A DNA stretch of 16,437 nucleotides from Phycisphaerae bacterium (GCA_018665385.1 JABJDN010000182.1:1-16437), one strand, 5' to 3'. Shown: positions 1 through 8,089, counted from the stretch's first letter. Program-made: numbers and translations. Notes: a model not told the origin generated them from the sequence alone.

Positions 1-642
1 CTCGAGCACTTCGTCTACTAGCCCGTATGCTTTTGCTTCTTCAGCCGTGAAATACTTATCGCGTTCGCCATCTGCAGCAACCGTGTCAAACGGTTGCCCT
101 GTATGGTCTGATATTATCTTATTCAAGGTTGCTTTTGAATTAATAATTTGTTCTGCTTGAATTTGAATATCTGTTGTTTGGCCTGTAATTCCACCGTATG
201 GTTGATGAATCATTACTTTTGCGTGAGGCAGAATGTGCCGTTTGCCATTGGAACCTGCGCAAAGAAGTACCGCAGCACCACTGTACGCTCTGCCGATGCA
301 ATACGTAGCAACGTCTGATGTAATCATTTGCATAGTGTCGTACATGGCAAGCGTGTCGTCGACTGCGCCACCTGGGCTATTGATATACAGGTTTATCTGT
401 TGACCACGTTTTTGGTCTTCAAGGTAGAGCATTTGCATCATAACCCGAGCAGCTGATGATTGGTTAATCTCGCCAATCATGAAAATAACCCTGTTTTCAA
501 GCATTAACTCATCGAGAGTCATCTCGCGAGTTCGCTGGTATGCAGAAGCCATAATTGGTGGTACCTGTGCGTTGTAGATTTCTCGTACAAGGTCACGGGC
601 TGGGGTGTTGGTATGCGGGGTTTCGATAGTGTGTTGTGTCAT
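1..642 (-). CDS. clpP: ATP-dependent Clp protease proteolytic subunit ClpP (partial, C-terminus beyond window)
   Basis: Serine peptidase subunit that forms the tetradecameric proteolytic chamber working with ClpX/ClpA ATPases in the cytoplasm. I translated 214 codons from the ATG at 640-642 to the window edge. The catalytic triad is visible: Ser121 in GRAYSGAAVLL, His146 in MIHQPYGG, and Asp195 in GERDKYF. The Ser-His spacing (25) and His-Asp spacing (49) match the E. coli enzyme. The reading frame is still open at base 1 after YGLVDEVLE, so only the short C-terminal tail is missing. The start is supported by GGAAGGA about 11 nt upstream and by an N-terminus resembling the ClpP axial-loop region. 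It lies 60 nt downstream of the histidine kinase gene on the same strand, so it may be co-transcribed or use its own promoter in that gap. Identification is near certain. Confidence 0.97.
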   Translation of the reverse strand, partial: MTQHTIETPHTNTPARDLVREIYNAQVPPIMASAYQRTREMTLDELMLENRVIFMIGEINQSSAARVMMQMLYLEDQKRGQQINLYINSPGGAVDDTLAMYDTMQMITSDVATYCIGRAYSGAAVLLCAGSNGKRHILPHAKVMIHQPYGGITGQTTDIQIQAEQIINSKATLNKIISDHTGQPFDTVAADGERDKYFTAEEAKAYGLVDEVLE

Positions 643-670
643 AAGTAGTCGGATCCTTCCGGGGTGTCGC

Positions 671-699
671 ATCATAACCGAGGGCTGTTTGTTTTGCAG
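671..699 (-). promoter_or_regulatory. Candidate clpP promoter in the kinase-clpP gap
   Basis: On the minus strand, TATGAT (671-676) is preceded after 17 nt by CTGCAA (694-699), a 3/6 match to the -35 consensus. Transcription would start near 664 and leave a leader of about 22 nt holding the GGAAGGA ribosome site of clpP. The -35 overlaps the kinase stop-codon region only marginally. A weak prediction from sequence alone. Confidence 0.35.
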
Positions 700-702
700 A
701 TA

Positions 703-2319
703 CTAAAAGAGGTTGCTTTGTACAATTGATGGAGATCCATGCGTATCTGCTGGATCAGAATCTCTATTGAGGGGCAAGCTGATGCAGCATTTTGTCCCAC
801 CGCTTTTCACTTCAGACAACTGAATAGTTCCGCTGTGCTCTAGAACGATTTTCTTTGCAACAGCCAGGCCAAGACCTGTACCACGTTGCCCCTTTGTGGA
901 GTGGAATGCCTTAAACACCGCTTCCCTCATCTCCTCATCGATTCCGCAGCCGTTATCAATAATAGAGATGCAGACGTTTTCACATTCTGTATCTACTGTA
1001 ACTTGAAGCGAAACTGTTCCACCTTTATCTGGCGTTGCATCTATTGCATTAGTAAGCACATTGAGTAATACTTGAAGGATTGCCGTAGAGTCAATTGGAA
1101 CAGGCGGCAAATCTGGCTCAAGATAGACCTGCAACACAACTTGGTTCCTGGCGCAAGCACCCCTGACGAGTTCGATGGCGTCTTCGATGATTGGCCTAAT
1201 TTGAACGAGGGAAACTTCAATCAAACTTGATCTTGACCACGCGAGCATATTAAAAGTGAGTGTGTATACTCGGTCTAAATTGCGAGAGAGTATAGGCCAT
1301 GCTTCTTTTGCCATATCTAGATCACCACGATTGAATGCTAAATCTACAGCGCCCGCACCACTTCGTAGCCCTTGCAACATATTTTTAACACTATGGCTAA
1401 TAGAAGCCACAGTTTCGCCCATCGCAGCTAACCGCTCGTGTTGCATACGGCTATGTGCAAGAAATGCAGTAAGCAGCGCAAGCCCACCATGACCACACGC
1501 AGTGGAAAGTAATTCCTGTTCAGCATCTGACCAGCGTTTGTTTTCAGTTGTAATTTCTAGAAGAATCGCACCAAGAATATTACCATGCGCAATGAGCGGA
1601 GCACAGAGAACGGATTTTGCACCACTTGCAACTACGCCAACGTCTTGCGAAAAACGAATATCTTCTTTTATTGTTGGGATGAGAATAGAGGACTGCTCTT
1701 TGCAGGCGTGCAGGATGATTGCTTCAGAAAACAAATTCGCCGTGTTGTGAATTTTGTTCTGCGTCGCTTCAATCGTGGTACCGATTGCGTTTTCATCATC
1801 AAACAACACGCCGATACACCTATCGGGTTGCAACTCATCAACAAGAATTGCAACCAAGTGTCGTAAAATTGCTGTCAAATCGAACGTTCCGGCAGTTGCT
1901 GCAGTCAGCCTGTGCACCATTCGCAAGTGGTTCCTTGCTGCTTCAAGAGAGTGCGGTGAGGTGCTGACGATAGACTCTGCGCTTGTGTCTAGATTTCTGT
2001 CCGCTACTTGTTCTGAAAGAAGAACTGCGGCGTGTTCAGCAAAACGGTACAGCGACGATCCGCAACCTACTTCATCACCTTGGTGAAGTTCTGCCCTGTT
2101 TGTTAACAACCGCCCATTTAAAAAAGTACCATTTGCTGACTCTAAGTCACGTACAAACCACCTTCCACTATCTGGTGTTAACTCTGCATGTAACCGACTA
2201 ATAGTAGGGTCAGAAGATGCCAACGCTTCCGATGAACGTCCGATGAGTTGTGGTTCATCTTCTGGAAGTGGAAACACGCAACCAAGATCAGGACCTTCGA
2301 TGACCTCTAATACCAACAT
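703..2319 (-). CDS. FHA-GAF sensor histidine kinase
   Basis: Predicted cytoplasmic protein histidine kinase of 538 residues. Residues 1-95 form an FHA phosphothreonine-binding domain (GRS at 27-29, SRLH at 41-44, NGT at 63-65). About 128-290 resembles a GAF sensory domain. A dimerisation/phosphoacceptor region has His309 in ISHSVKN. A HATPase domain has the N-box Asn424 in NVLTNAID, the G1 box DNGCGID near 455 and the G2 box GTGLGL at 480-485. No membrane segment and no receiver domain is visible, and no response regulator lies nearby. I chose the ATG at 2317-2319 because the FHA fold begins at MLVLEVIEGPDLG; the frame is open further upstream to 2421 (next ATG at 2350-2352), but that would run into the holA promoter and coding start. 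There is no Shine-Dalgarno sequence. The FHA module suggests coupling to Ser/Thr kinase signalling, which is an inference; the ligand is unknown. Confidence 0.9.
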   Translation of the reverse strand: MLVLEVIEGPDLGCVFPLPEDEPQLIGRSSEALASSDPTISRLHAELTPDSGRWFVRDLESANGTFLNGRLLTNRAELHQGDEVGCGSSLYRFAEHAAVLLSEQVADRNLDTSAESIVSTSPHSLEAARNHLRMVHRLTAATAGTFDLTAILRHLVAILVDELQPDRCIGVLFDDENAIGTTIEATQNKIHNTANLFSEAIILHACKEQSSILIPTIKEDIRFSQDVGVVASGAKSVLCAPLIAHGNILGAILLEITTENKRWSDAEQELLSTACGHGGLALLTAFLAHSRMQHERLAAMGETVASISHSVKNMLQGLRSGAGAVDLAFNRGDLDMAKEAWPILSRNLDRVYTLTFNMLAWSRSSLIEVSLVQIRPIIEDAIELVRGACARNQVVLQVYLEPDLPPVPIDSTAILQVLLNVLTNAIDATPDKGGTVSLQVTVDTECENVCISIIDNGCGIDEEMREAVFKAFHSTKGQRGTGLGLAVAKKIVLEHSGTIQLSEVKSGGTKCCISLPLNRDSDPADTHGSPSIVQSNLF

Positions 2320-2325
2320 ATACGC

Positions 2326-2331
2326 ATCGTA
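2326..2331 (-). promoter_or_regulatory. Candidate -10 element of the FHA-GAF kinase gene
   Basis: TACGAT on the minus strand keeps the critical T, A and final T of TATAAT and sits exactly 6 nt before the chosen ATG (2317-2319). This would put the transcription start at or next to the start codon. No convincing -35 was found. It is supported mainly by the same spacing at other genes in the window. Confidence 0.35.
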
Positions 2332-2358
2332 ACTGTTTTTGTCACGCCACATGACAGG

Positions 2359-2364
2359 TATAAT
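2359..2364 (+). promoter_or_regulatory. Perfect -10 element (TATAAT) of holA
   Basis: TATAAT is followed by six bases and then the ATG of holA at 2371. With standard spacing the first transcribed base is the A of the start codon, giving a leaderless mRNA. The -35 region is poor: TTTTTG at 17 nt spacing, or TTGTCA at a too-short 14 nt. The divergent kinase gene starts 51 nt away. Confidence 0.55.
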
Positions 2365-2370
2365 GTGCCA

Positions 2371-3375
2371 ATGGCAAAGCAGCCACAATTTAACGCTTCC
2401 ATGCGAATGGCAATTATCCACGGTAAAGAACCCTTCCTTATGAAGCGGTACACAGATGATTTTGAAGCGGTGCTAAAGAAAGAACATGGCGAAATAGACC
2501 GAGTTGTGTTCAACGGGGAAACCGCTGACCTTGCCACTGTACTTGATGAAGTTCGCACGTTTGATTTGCTGATGCGACATAAACTTATTGTTGTCAACAG
2601 CGCTGATTGTTTTGTAGCCTCTAAAAGTTCTGACGCTATCCCAGTCCGCCAAGCGTTGGAGCGATATGCAGAATCACCTGTACAAAATGCAACGCTACTT
2701 CTGCGTGCATCGACATGGCGCCCGGGTAAATTAGACAAGGCTGTTGCAAAAATTGGGTTTGTACAAAAGTTACAGAGTTTGAACGAGATGGACGCAACTC
2801 GTTGGTGTATTGGCAGGAGTAGCAAAGAGTATGGGTGTGCTCTTGACTCTCAAGGGGCGCAACTGCTTGTTCAAAGAATCGGGGTTTCACTAACACGGCT
2901 CGACTCTGAACTTGGAAAGTTAGCAGCAAACGTGGCGCCATCAACCGACATTTCAAAAGACGATGTTGCTGCCATGGTTGGTCTAAGTAAAGAAGAACAA
3001 GCATGGGAAATTCAATCAGTGATGCTTTCGGGTAACGAAGGGGCCGCCATGACGAAACTCTGTGAGTTACTAGACGTCTCAAGGCAACCAAAAGAGTTGT
3101 TAATGTGGTCAGTTATAGATTTAACAAGAAGGTTGTCGGCAGCATCTTCAATGATTTTAAATGGTGCTACCGATGGGGAAGTCCGCAAGGCATTAAAGTT
3201 GTTTGGAGATGGCGGGAATAGAATGGTTGCGGTTGCAAAAAAGAAAACGCCCTCCACACTTGCTACTCTTTTTTCGCATGCAGTTTCTATAGACGCCAAA
3301 ACAAAAAGCGGGCTTATAGATGGTAGGCGTGGTTTAGAAACGTTAACCCTGCATATATGCAGGGAGGTTCGGTAA
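2371..3375 (+). CDS. holA: DNA polymerase III delta subunit HolA
   Basis: Clamp-loader subunit that opens the beta sliding clamp during replication; cytoplasmic. The protein of about 334 residues has the family N-terminus (MAIIHGKEPFLMKRY, the usual GxEPFL pattern), the stretch DLLMRHKLIVVNSAD typical of the delta AAA-like fold (which lacks a working Walker A), and the helical C-terminal region QAWEIQSVMLSGNEGAAMTKLCELL followed by KELLMWSVIDLTRRL. Length is normal for HolA. A GTG at 2365 would add two residues, but the ATG at 2371 fits the -10 box six bases upstream. No Shine-Dalgarno sequence is seen. The gene is divergent from the kinase and ends 1 nt from the convergent gpmI stop. Confidence 0.88.
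   Translation: MAKQPQFNASMRMAIIHGKEPFLMKRYTDDFEAVLKKEHGEIDRVVFNGETADLATVLDEVRTFDLLMRHKLIVVNSADCFVASKSSDAIPVRQALERYAESPVQNATLLLRASTWRPGKLDKAVAKIGFVQKLQSLNEMDATRWCIGRSSKEYGCALDSQGAQLLVQRIGVSLTRLDSELGKLAANVAPSTDISKDDVAAMVGLSKEEQAWEIQSVMLSGNEGAAMTKLCELLDVSRQPKELLMWSVIDLTRRLSAASSMILNGATDGEVRKALKLFGDGGNRMVAVAKKKTPSTLATLFSHAVSIDAKTKSGLIDGRRGLETLTLHICREVR
3347..3364. terminator. 18-bp perfect palindrome at the holA/gpmI convergent junction
   Basis: CCCTGCATATATGCAGGG is perfectly self-complementary and lies within the last codons of holA, 13 nt beyond the gpmI stop in the gpmI direction. On the minus strand it is followed by TTAACGTTT, a weak U-rich tail, so it may end gpmI transcripts. On the plus strand no U-tract follows. 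A protein-binding site is an alternative. Confidence 0.4.
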
Positions 3376-3376
3376 C

Positions 3377-4999
3377 CTAACTAAGAAGCGACGTGCCAGT
3401 CATTTCTTTGGGCGAGGGGATTCCGAGCAACTCTAACATCGTTGGCGCAACGTCAGCGAGTATTCCATCCGGCTTTAGAGTGGTACCCTTGAATTGATTG
3501 CATACAACATGCAGGGGAACGTCGTAGGTTGTGTGGGCGGTGTCTGGTATGTTCGTTTCGGGGTCGCGTGTTCGTTCTGCATTTCCATGATCTGCCGTGA
3601 TAATCAACGCGCCATCTAATTCTATAACCGCCTCAATAATTTTTCCACAGCACGCATCAACAACCTCTATTGCTGCAATGATTGCGGGTAGATTTCCGGT
3701 GTGTCCAACCATATCGCCATTTGCAAAGTTCACAACGATAACCCTCGCACAGTCTTCCTTTGCAAGTTCATCAAGTACTCCTTGGCACACGCCCTCCGCG
3801 CTCATTTCTGGTTGCTGATCGTAGGTGGCAACGTTGGTCGGGCTTGGCACAAGTAATCTTGTTTCGCCTTCAAACGGCTCTTCGCGATAGTCGTTAAAAA
3901 AGAATGTAACGTGTGGAAATTTTTCAGTTTCAGCACAACGAAATTGTGTAATGGAATTTTTTGCTAGAGTTTCGCCGAGTATGTGCGGCATTGCATGTGG
4001 TTTTTCAAAAGCAACGGCAGATACAGGCAAGCCCATTTCGTAATTTGTCATTGTTGCGAAATATAAATTTGTAAATGAATCCCCTCTATTGAATGGACCT
4101 CTTGAAACATTGCTCCAAGAGGCATCGTCTAGCACGAAGGCTCTACTTAACTCGCGCGGCCGGTCACCCCTGTAGTTAAAGAACAGAACGCTGTCACCAC
4201 TTTGCACAACACCAATCGCCTCGTTGTTTTCATCTACGATTTGAGTAGGCACAATGAATTCGTCACCGCTCCTGTTTGCGTCAATGGGGCTTTTGTAATA
4301 CTCAGCAACGACATTAGCAGCGTGGAATGATTGCCGAACGTGCACGGTTTTTTCCCGAAGTGGATGTGTTGTAGCAATGCCTGTCATTGCTTCAAACGCA
4401 ACAGCTACACGTTCCCATCTGTTGTCCCTATCCATTGCCCAAAATCGACCCATGACAGTGGCAATTTTTGCATTCGTGCCTCTAATTTTATCTTCAAGGG
4501 CTTCGACAAAACCAAGCCCAGCGCTTGGCGAACAATCTCTACCGTCTGTGATTACATGGATAAAAACAGTTGCTTCTTTCGGCGCACTATCAAGGAGCGC
4601 AAAAAGATGCTGCAGATCACTATGCACTCTGCCATCACTGACAAGACCAACAATGTGCATGGAGTTTCCTGTCGTGCCCCTTTCAAACGCTTCTTTGATA
4701 ACTTCATTGTTCGCAAAAGCACCGCTTTCAGCAGCAAGGTTTAATCGCGAAAGTTCTTGTGGGACAATTCTTCCTGCTCCAATGTTTTGGTGCCCAACTT
4801 CGCTGTTTCCCATTACACCACTTGGCAAGCCAACATTTTTACCACATGTTCCAATACGTGTACTTGGCCAATGCTTGTACAAATTGTCTGCAACCGGCGT
4901 GTCTGCTTGCACGATAGCGTTGCAGGGATCCATTTCAGGATGTGGATTGAACCCCCACCCGTCACGGACAATTAATACAACTGGAGCTACTTTAGTCAT
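3377..4999 (-). CDS. gpmI: 2,3-bisphosphoglycerate-independent phosphoglycerate mutase
   Basis: Glycolytic/gluconeogenic enzyme interconverting 3- and 2-phosphoglycerate through a phosphoserine intermediate using two Mn ions; cytoplasmic. The protein has 540 residues, slightly longer than the usual 510 or so. The metal-binding DGWG (Asp13), the nucleophile Ser66 in MGNSEVGHQNIGAGR, ITDGRDCSP, FNYRGDRPRE, NFANGDMVGHTG and ADHGNAE are all present, so it should be active. Start: the ATG at 4997-4999 has AAAGGA 6 nt upstream, placed within the end of the preceding gene. That gene's stop lies 8 nt inside gpmI (overlap 4992-4999), indicating translational coupling. It is the last gene of a block led by coaD. 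Confidence 0.96.
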   Translation of the reverse strand: MTKVAPVVLIVRDGWGFNPHPEMDPCNAIVQADTPVADNLYKHWPSTRIGTCGKNVGLPSGVMGNSEVGHQNIGAGRIVPQELSRLNLAAESGAFANNEVIKEAFERGTTGNSMHIVGLVSDGRVHSDLQHLFALLDSAPKEATVFIHVITDGRDCSPSAGLGFVEALEDKIRGTNAKIATVMGRFWAMDRDNRWERVAVAFEAMTGIATTHPLREKTVHVRQSFHAANVVAEYYKSPIDANRSGDEFIVPTQIVDENNEAIGVVQSGDSVLFFNYRGDRPRELSRAFVLDDASWSNVSRGPFNRGDSFTNLYFATMTNYEMGLPVSAVAFEKPHAMPHILGETLAKNSITQFRCAETEKFPHVTFFFNDYREEPFEGETRLLVPSPTNVATYDQQPEMSAEGVCQGVLDELAKEDCARVIVVNFANGDMVGHTGNLPAIIAAIEVVDACCGKIIEAVIELDGALIITADHGNAERTRDPETNIPDTAHTTYDVPLHVVCNQFKGTTLKPDGILADVAPTMLELLGIPSPKEMTGTSLLS

Positions 5000-6863
5000 T
5001 GTATTCCTTTAACAATCGCTGAAAGCCACGTTGGTTTCTTCCCTTTGCAGTTTTTAGTTTGTCTTGAATGATGGAAATTACGGCATTAACTCCGCGTAGT
5101 CTTTCGACTCTTGTGCGAATAATGAGTAAGTCATCAAGTTCAAAAGGTTTTCTTAGGTTGTCAATAAGCACTTGGAGCGGTGTGTCAGCACGGGAACTTA
5201 CTAATTGCCACAACATGTCTTGTTCGATTCCCATTTTAGTGTTCAATAATGAAAACGCATGCAGAAATGCATCTGTGTTTTGTAATCGAAACAAGGCCGG
5301 TAGAACGGCTCGAGCACTTAGTGGGCCAAGCGTGCCTTGGGTTGCTGAAATATTCCAAACATCTTGCGCAATGGAATCATCACCCTTGCTGCACAATAAA
5401 GAAATCGCACGTGCAAACGCTTGATCGCTTGGTTGATTGACGGTCTCCTGTAGCGACTCTTTTGCGAGTGTTGCTAGGCTGGTATATGCTTCGTCTTCAA
5501 CCGCTTCCAAGTAGGTTCTTTTGATGGCGCCTTTTGGTGGGCACAACATGAGCGGGTCACCGATTGTATTTAACCGCCAAACTCGTGCATAGGGGTTTTC
5601 GCCAGGGTTCCATCGTCCAGCAATAAGAAATGGGACCAAACTCATGGTTCGTCGCACTATTTCAGTTGGGGGCACGAAGGCACCCAGCATTGGTTCGTGC
5701 GACGAACCAATATACGCATAGACTCCCCTCGACAACCATGTACCACCAACTGTAGTTCTTGCTTCTGGGTTTTTTAACGACCAACTATGCAAAAAATACA
5801 ACGATGCCGGCATGTTTAGAATTGGCAGCCACGACGGAGCAATACGCTCATCAGATAATTCTAGAAAATCTGGATTACCTTTTGAAGTGAAGTACACAAC
5901 ATCAGAAGTGACGCCGCCTACCTCTGCCTGTCGTAATACAGTAGAACTTCCGCCGATTACTTCCACGTCAATTCCATATTGAGGAAGTGTTTCTTCGATT
6001 GCCCCAATTCCATATTTTGCCCAACCACCAGTATTGGGATACGTATTACAAAACCAATATTGATTGCGCTCTAAAAATAAACTGCACATCGCCATATAGG
6101 TGGATTGCGCTTTTGATCCAAACAACCAGCCCGTCCATGCAAATCGTTTTCCGGTTTCATCACGCCCCACAGCATCGGTAACCGCGATAGGATTTTCAAG
6201 TGCTATAGAACTCGTAACACGAGACGGAAGCGATAAGCAAAGCGTGAGCGCATCGATTGTGTCGCCAATGCCTTGGTACTTCACGCCCGCTGTTTGTAAC
6301 TCGGAATCAATTTCGCGTTGCAACGCAGTCGTTGAGGTCTCGCTCAATATTTTATGTACCGGTCCCCAATCATCAGCGATAAACCGCAGCAACTGCCCTC
6401 TTCCAGCGGCGAGTGCAACAGCACCGGTTCTTGCTGCATCGTTCGCATTCGTAAACACGACGCCCATTGGGGGTAACCGTAGGGCGGCAAAAGCGTTTTC
6501 GATAGAGCCGTCGCCATCCCAGGCACTCGCTACTGCCAGTTCCATTGCTTGCTCTTTATTTTTTATGGTTTTGCCTACAGATTCTCTACGCCAAACGGTC
6601 TCTGGTTTAAACGCCCGAACAAACTGCGACACCAATGGCTCTTGATCAAACAGAACAGGCCACCTAGCTTGCGTAGACCACTTAGAAATTTCATCAAGGT
6701 ACGTGGCTTCGTCTGGAACCAAGACGACTTGTTTTCGTACTGGTAATTTTTGTTCAACTTTCGCTACGCGTGCGCCAAGAAACATGCCAGCGCGAAGTTC
6801 GACAGACGGCCCGTTAGTAGGTTGCGAAGTGAACGCAGTTATGAGTAGTGGAAGTAGAATCAT
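4992..6863 (-). CDS. Secreted protein of unknown function, caspase/C25-like C-terminal motifs
   Basis: Protein of 623 residues that I cannot name. The N-terminus has a short hydrophobic stretch (MILLPLLITAFTS) without positive residues, consistent with an atypical signal peptide or anchor. The region around 353-440 contains LYFLHSWSL (His359), VYAYIGSSHEPMLGAFVPP (381-399) and a GDPLML motif (435-440). This order recalls C25/gingipain-like clan CD peptidases and related planctomycete secreted proteins, where a His segment, a small-residue segment and a late GDP motif recur. I see no clear catalytic Cys in the expected A-C position, so peptidase activity is doubtful. Residues 450-623 are helical and without recognisable motifs. 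The ATG overlaps the preceding stop by 4 nt (ATGA), so it is coupled to the MBL-fold gene. The family assignment is inference. Confidence 0.6.
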   Translation of the reverse strand: MILLPLLITAFTSQPTNGPSVELRAGMFLGARVAKVEQKLPVRKQVVLVPDEATYLDEISKWSTQARWPVLFDQEPLVSQFVRAFKPETVWRRESVGKTIKNKEQAMELAVASAWDGDGSIENAFAALRLPPMGVVFTNANDAARTGAVALAAGRGQLLRFIADDWGPVHKILSETSTTALQREIDSELQTAGVKYQGIGDTIDALTLCLSLPSRVTSSIALENPIAVTDAVGRDETGKRFAWTGWLFGSKAQSTYMAMCSLFLERNQYWFCNTYPNTGGWAKYGIGAIEETLPQYGIDVEVIGGSSTVLRQAEVGGVTSDVVYFTSKGNPDFLELSDERIAPSWLPILNMPASLYFLHSWSLKNPEARTTVGGTWLSRGVYAYIGSSHEPMLGAFVPPTEIVRRTMSLVPFLIAGRWNPGENPYARVWRLNTIGDPLMLCPPKGAIKRTYLEAVEDEAYTSLATLAKESLQETVNQPSDQAFARAISLLCSKGDDSIAQDVWNISATQGTLGPLSARAVLPALFRLQNTDAFLHAFSLLNTKMGIEQDMLWQLVSSRADTPLQVLIDNLRKPFELDDLLIIRTRVERLRGVNAVISIIQDKLKTAKGRNQRGFQRLLKEYND

Positions 6864-7528
6864 GATCGGATTGGATTACGCAATACGTTGTCTCTACCCG
6901 GAATAATAATGTCAGCAATTTCAACGCATTCCTTAAAAGATTCTTGCGTAAGTTCAATATTCGCAGCGTTTGACAGAACAACGCCTTTAGTGAGATGCTC
7001 TTGCGTGGCTATTGTGTCACCGCAAATAAGGATTGTTTGTGTTGGCGTTGGCAGGAGAAGCCCACAACTACCTGGCGTATATCCTGGTATTGGGAATAGA
7101 TCTACTCCGTCAAACATATTGTCGCCTGATACGGAAAAAGAAAGTAATAAATCTTTGTGGTGTTCTAGTATTTGTGAAAGTTCTTCGTCACCCTCTGCCC
7201 GGTACAGTTCTTCGCTTATGGCAGAAGCGGCAGCGTCAATTTCTGGTTCATGCATATACCAGGTGGCATGTTCTAAACCATCAAGTGCTCTTCTTCGGTC
7301 TGGATCAAAACTTGTAAGGAACACGTGCGTGATTTCAGAGAGCCGCATTCCCCAACGCTCTTGTAGACGCGCATCTAACACCTGCGCAGGCAAAGAAGGG
7401 TCAACAAGCAACACTGCGCTGCCCGTTTTAATGACAGTCGTTGTTGCATGCCCAGTTCTAGGAGAACCCTTTTCATTCCAAAGGGGGTTATTCGCTAGTG
7501 TTCCAATTGAAGCTATGCGCCACTCCAT
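6860..7528 (-). CDS. Metallo-beta-lactamase-fold protein with degenerate metal site
   Basis: Protein of 222 residues with the layout of MBL-fold hydrolases: VLLVDPSLP (about 39-47), THVFLTSFDPDRRRALDG (67-84) at the place of the HxHxDH motif, PGYTPGSCGLLL (148-159) for PGHTPGS, ICGDT (168-172) and IIPGRD (208-213) for PGH. The metal ligands are mostly replaced: HxHxDH reads S-x-D-x-D-R (residues 73-78), the next His is Tyr150, and the last His is Arg212; Asp77 and Asp171 remain. It is therefore probably not a zinc hydrolase of the ordinary type and may be a pseudoenzyme with a binding or structural role. The ATG at 7526-7528 is 3 nt after the coaD stop, with no clear ribosome site, so translation is probably coupled. 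The fold call is fairly secure; the function is unknown. Confidence 0.75.
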   Translation of the reverse strand: MEWRIASIGTLANNPLWNEKGSPRTGHATTTVIKTGSAVLLVDPSLPAQVLDARLQERWGMRLSEITHVFLTSFDPDRRRALDGLEHATWYMHEPEIDAAASAISEELYRAEGDEELSQILEHHKDLLLSFSVSGDNMFDGVDLFPIPGYTPGSCGLLLPTPTQTILICGDTIATQEHLTKGVVLSNAANIELTQESFKECVEIADIIIPGRDNVLRNPIRS

Positions 7529-7531
7529 AAT

Positions 7532-8089
7532 TTAGTCCACGTGCGCATCTTTGACGTGCGCATGCAAGGAACTTGCCGGGTCATCTTGCAATGCTTTTAG
7601 CCGTGCAATGACGAGCGGTGGAATTGTATCGTGTAACCGTTGCACATCTCCACCAAGGGCAGCAATCTGACGAATGAGGCTCGATGAGGTGAAAGCAAAT
7701 TTTTCGCCAGTTACAATGAACACAGTTTCCATATCTGCGACTTGCCTGTTTGTTATTGCAAGTTGCGTTTCGTTTGCAAGGTCTGTTACGTTTCGGATTC
7801 CGCGAATGAGCGCTACACATCCCGAGTCGCGAGCGAAATCAACGGTCAGCCCAGAATATTGTTCCACTGTGACAGGCGCATCGGTAGGATTTTCATCAAC
7901 CAATTCCTTCACTAGTTTTTCTGCCATAGCGACACGCTCATTTGAAGGGAAGAGCGCTTGCTTATCTGGATTATGCCCAATGCCGACGACTATTCGATCA
8001 AACATACACCGCGCTCTTGCGATGACGTCGAGATGGCCGCTTGTAATTGGATCAAATGAACCAGCGTATATGGCAACATGTTCGCTCAT
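7532..8089 (-). CDS. coaD: Phosphopantetheine adenylyltransferase
   Basis: Transfers AMP from ATP to 4'-phosphopantetheine, the penultimate step of coenzyme A synthesis; cytoplasmic. The nucleotidyltransferase motif is present (AIYAGSFDPITSGHLD, with the GHxD His), as are GLTVDFARDSGC, LIRGIRNVTDLANETQLAITNR and TSSSLIRQIAALGGDV, all in family order. From the ATG at 8087-8089 it has 185 residues, somewhat longer than the usual 160, because of a C-terminal tail (LHAHVKDAHVD). An upstream in-frame ATG at 8137 would add 16 residues not found in the family and would sit upstream of the promoter. It is the first gene of the four-gene block ending in gpmI. Confidence 0.95.
   Translation of the reverse strand: MSEHVAIYAGSFDPITSGHLDVIARARCMFDRIVVGIGHNPDKQALFPSNERVAMAEKLVKELVDENPTDAPVTVEQYSGLTVDFARDSGCVALIRGIRNVTDLANETQLAITNRQVADMETVFIVTGEKFAFTSSSLIRQIAALGGDVQRLHDTIPPLVIARLKALQDDPASSLHAHVKDAHVD

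Noticed and set aside
4377..5012. Plus-strand open frame of 211 codons antisense to gpmI
   Set aside because: Shadow of the strongly conserved gpmI sequence; no initiation signal or domain.
7539..7563. Two copies of ACGTGCGCAT, 15 nt apart, at the 3' end of coaD
   Set aside because: They are five codons apart in frame and encode the similar tail residues AHV twice; too short and too few for a repeat array or operator claim.
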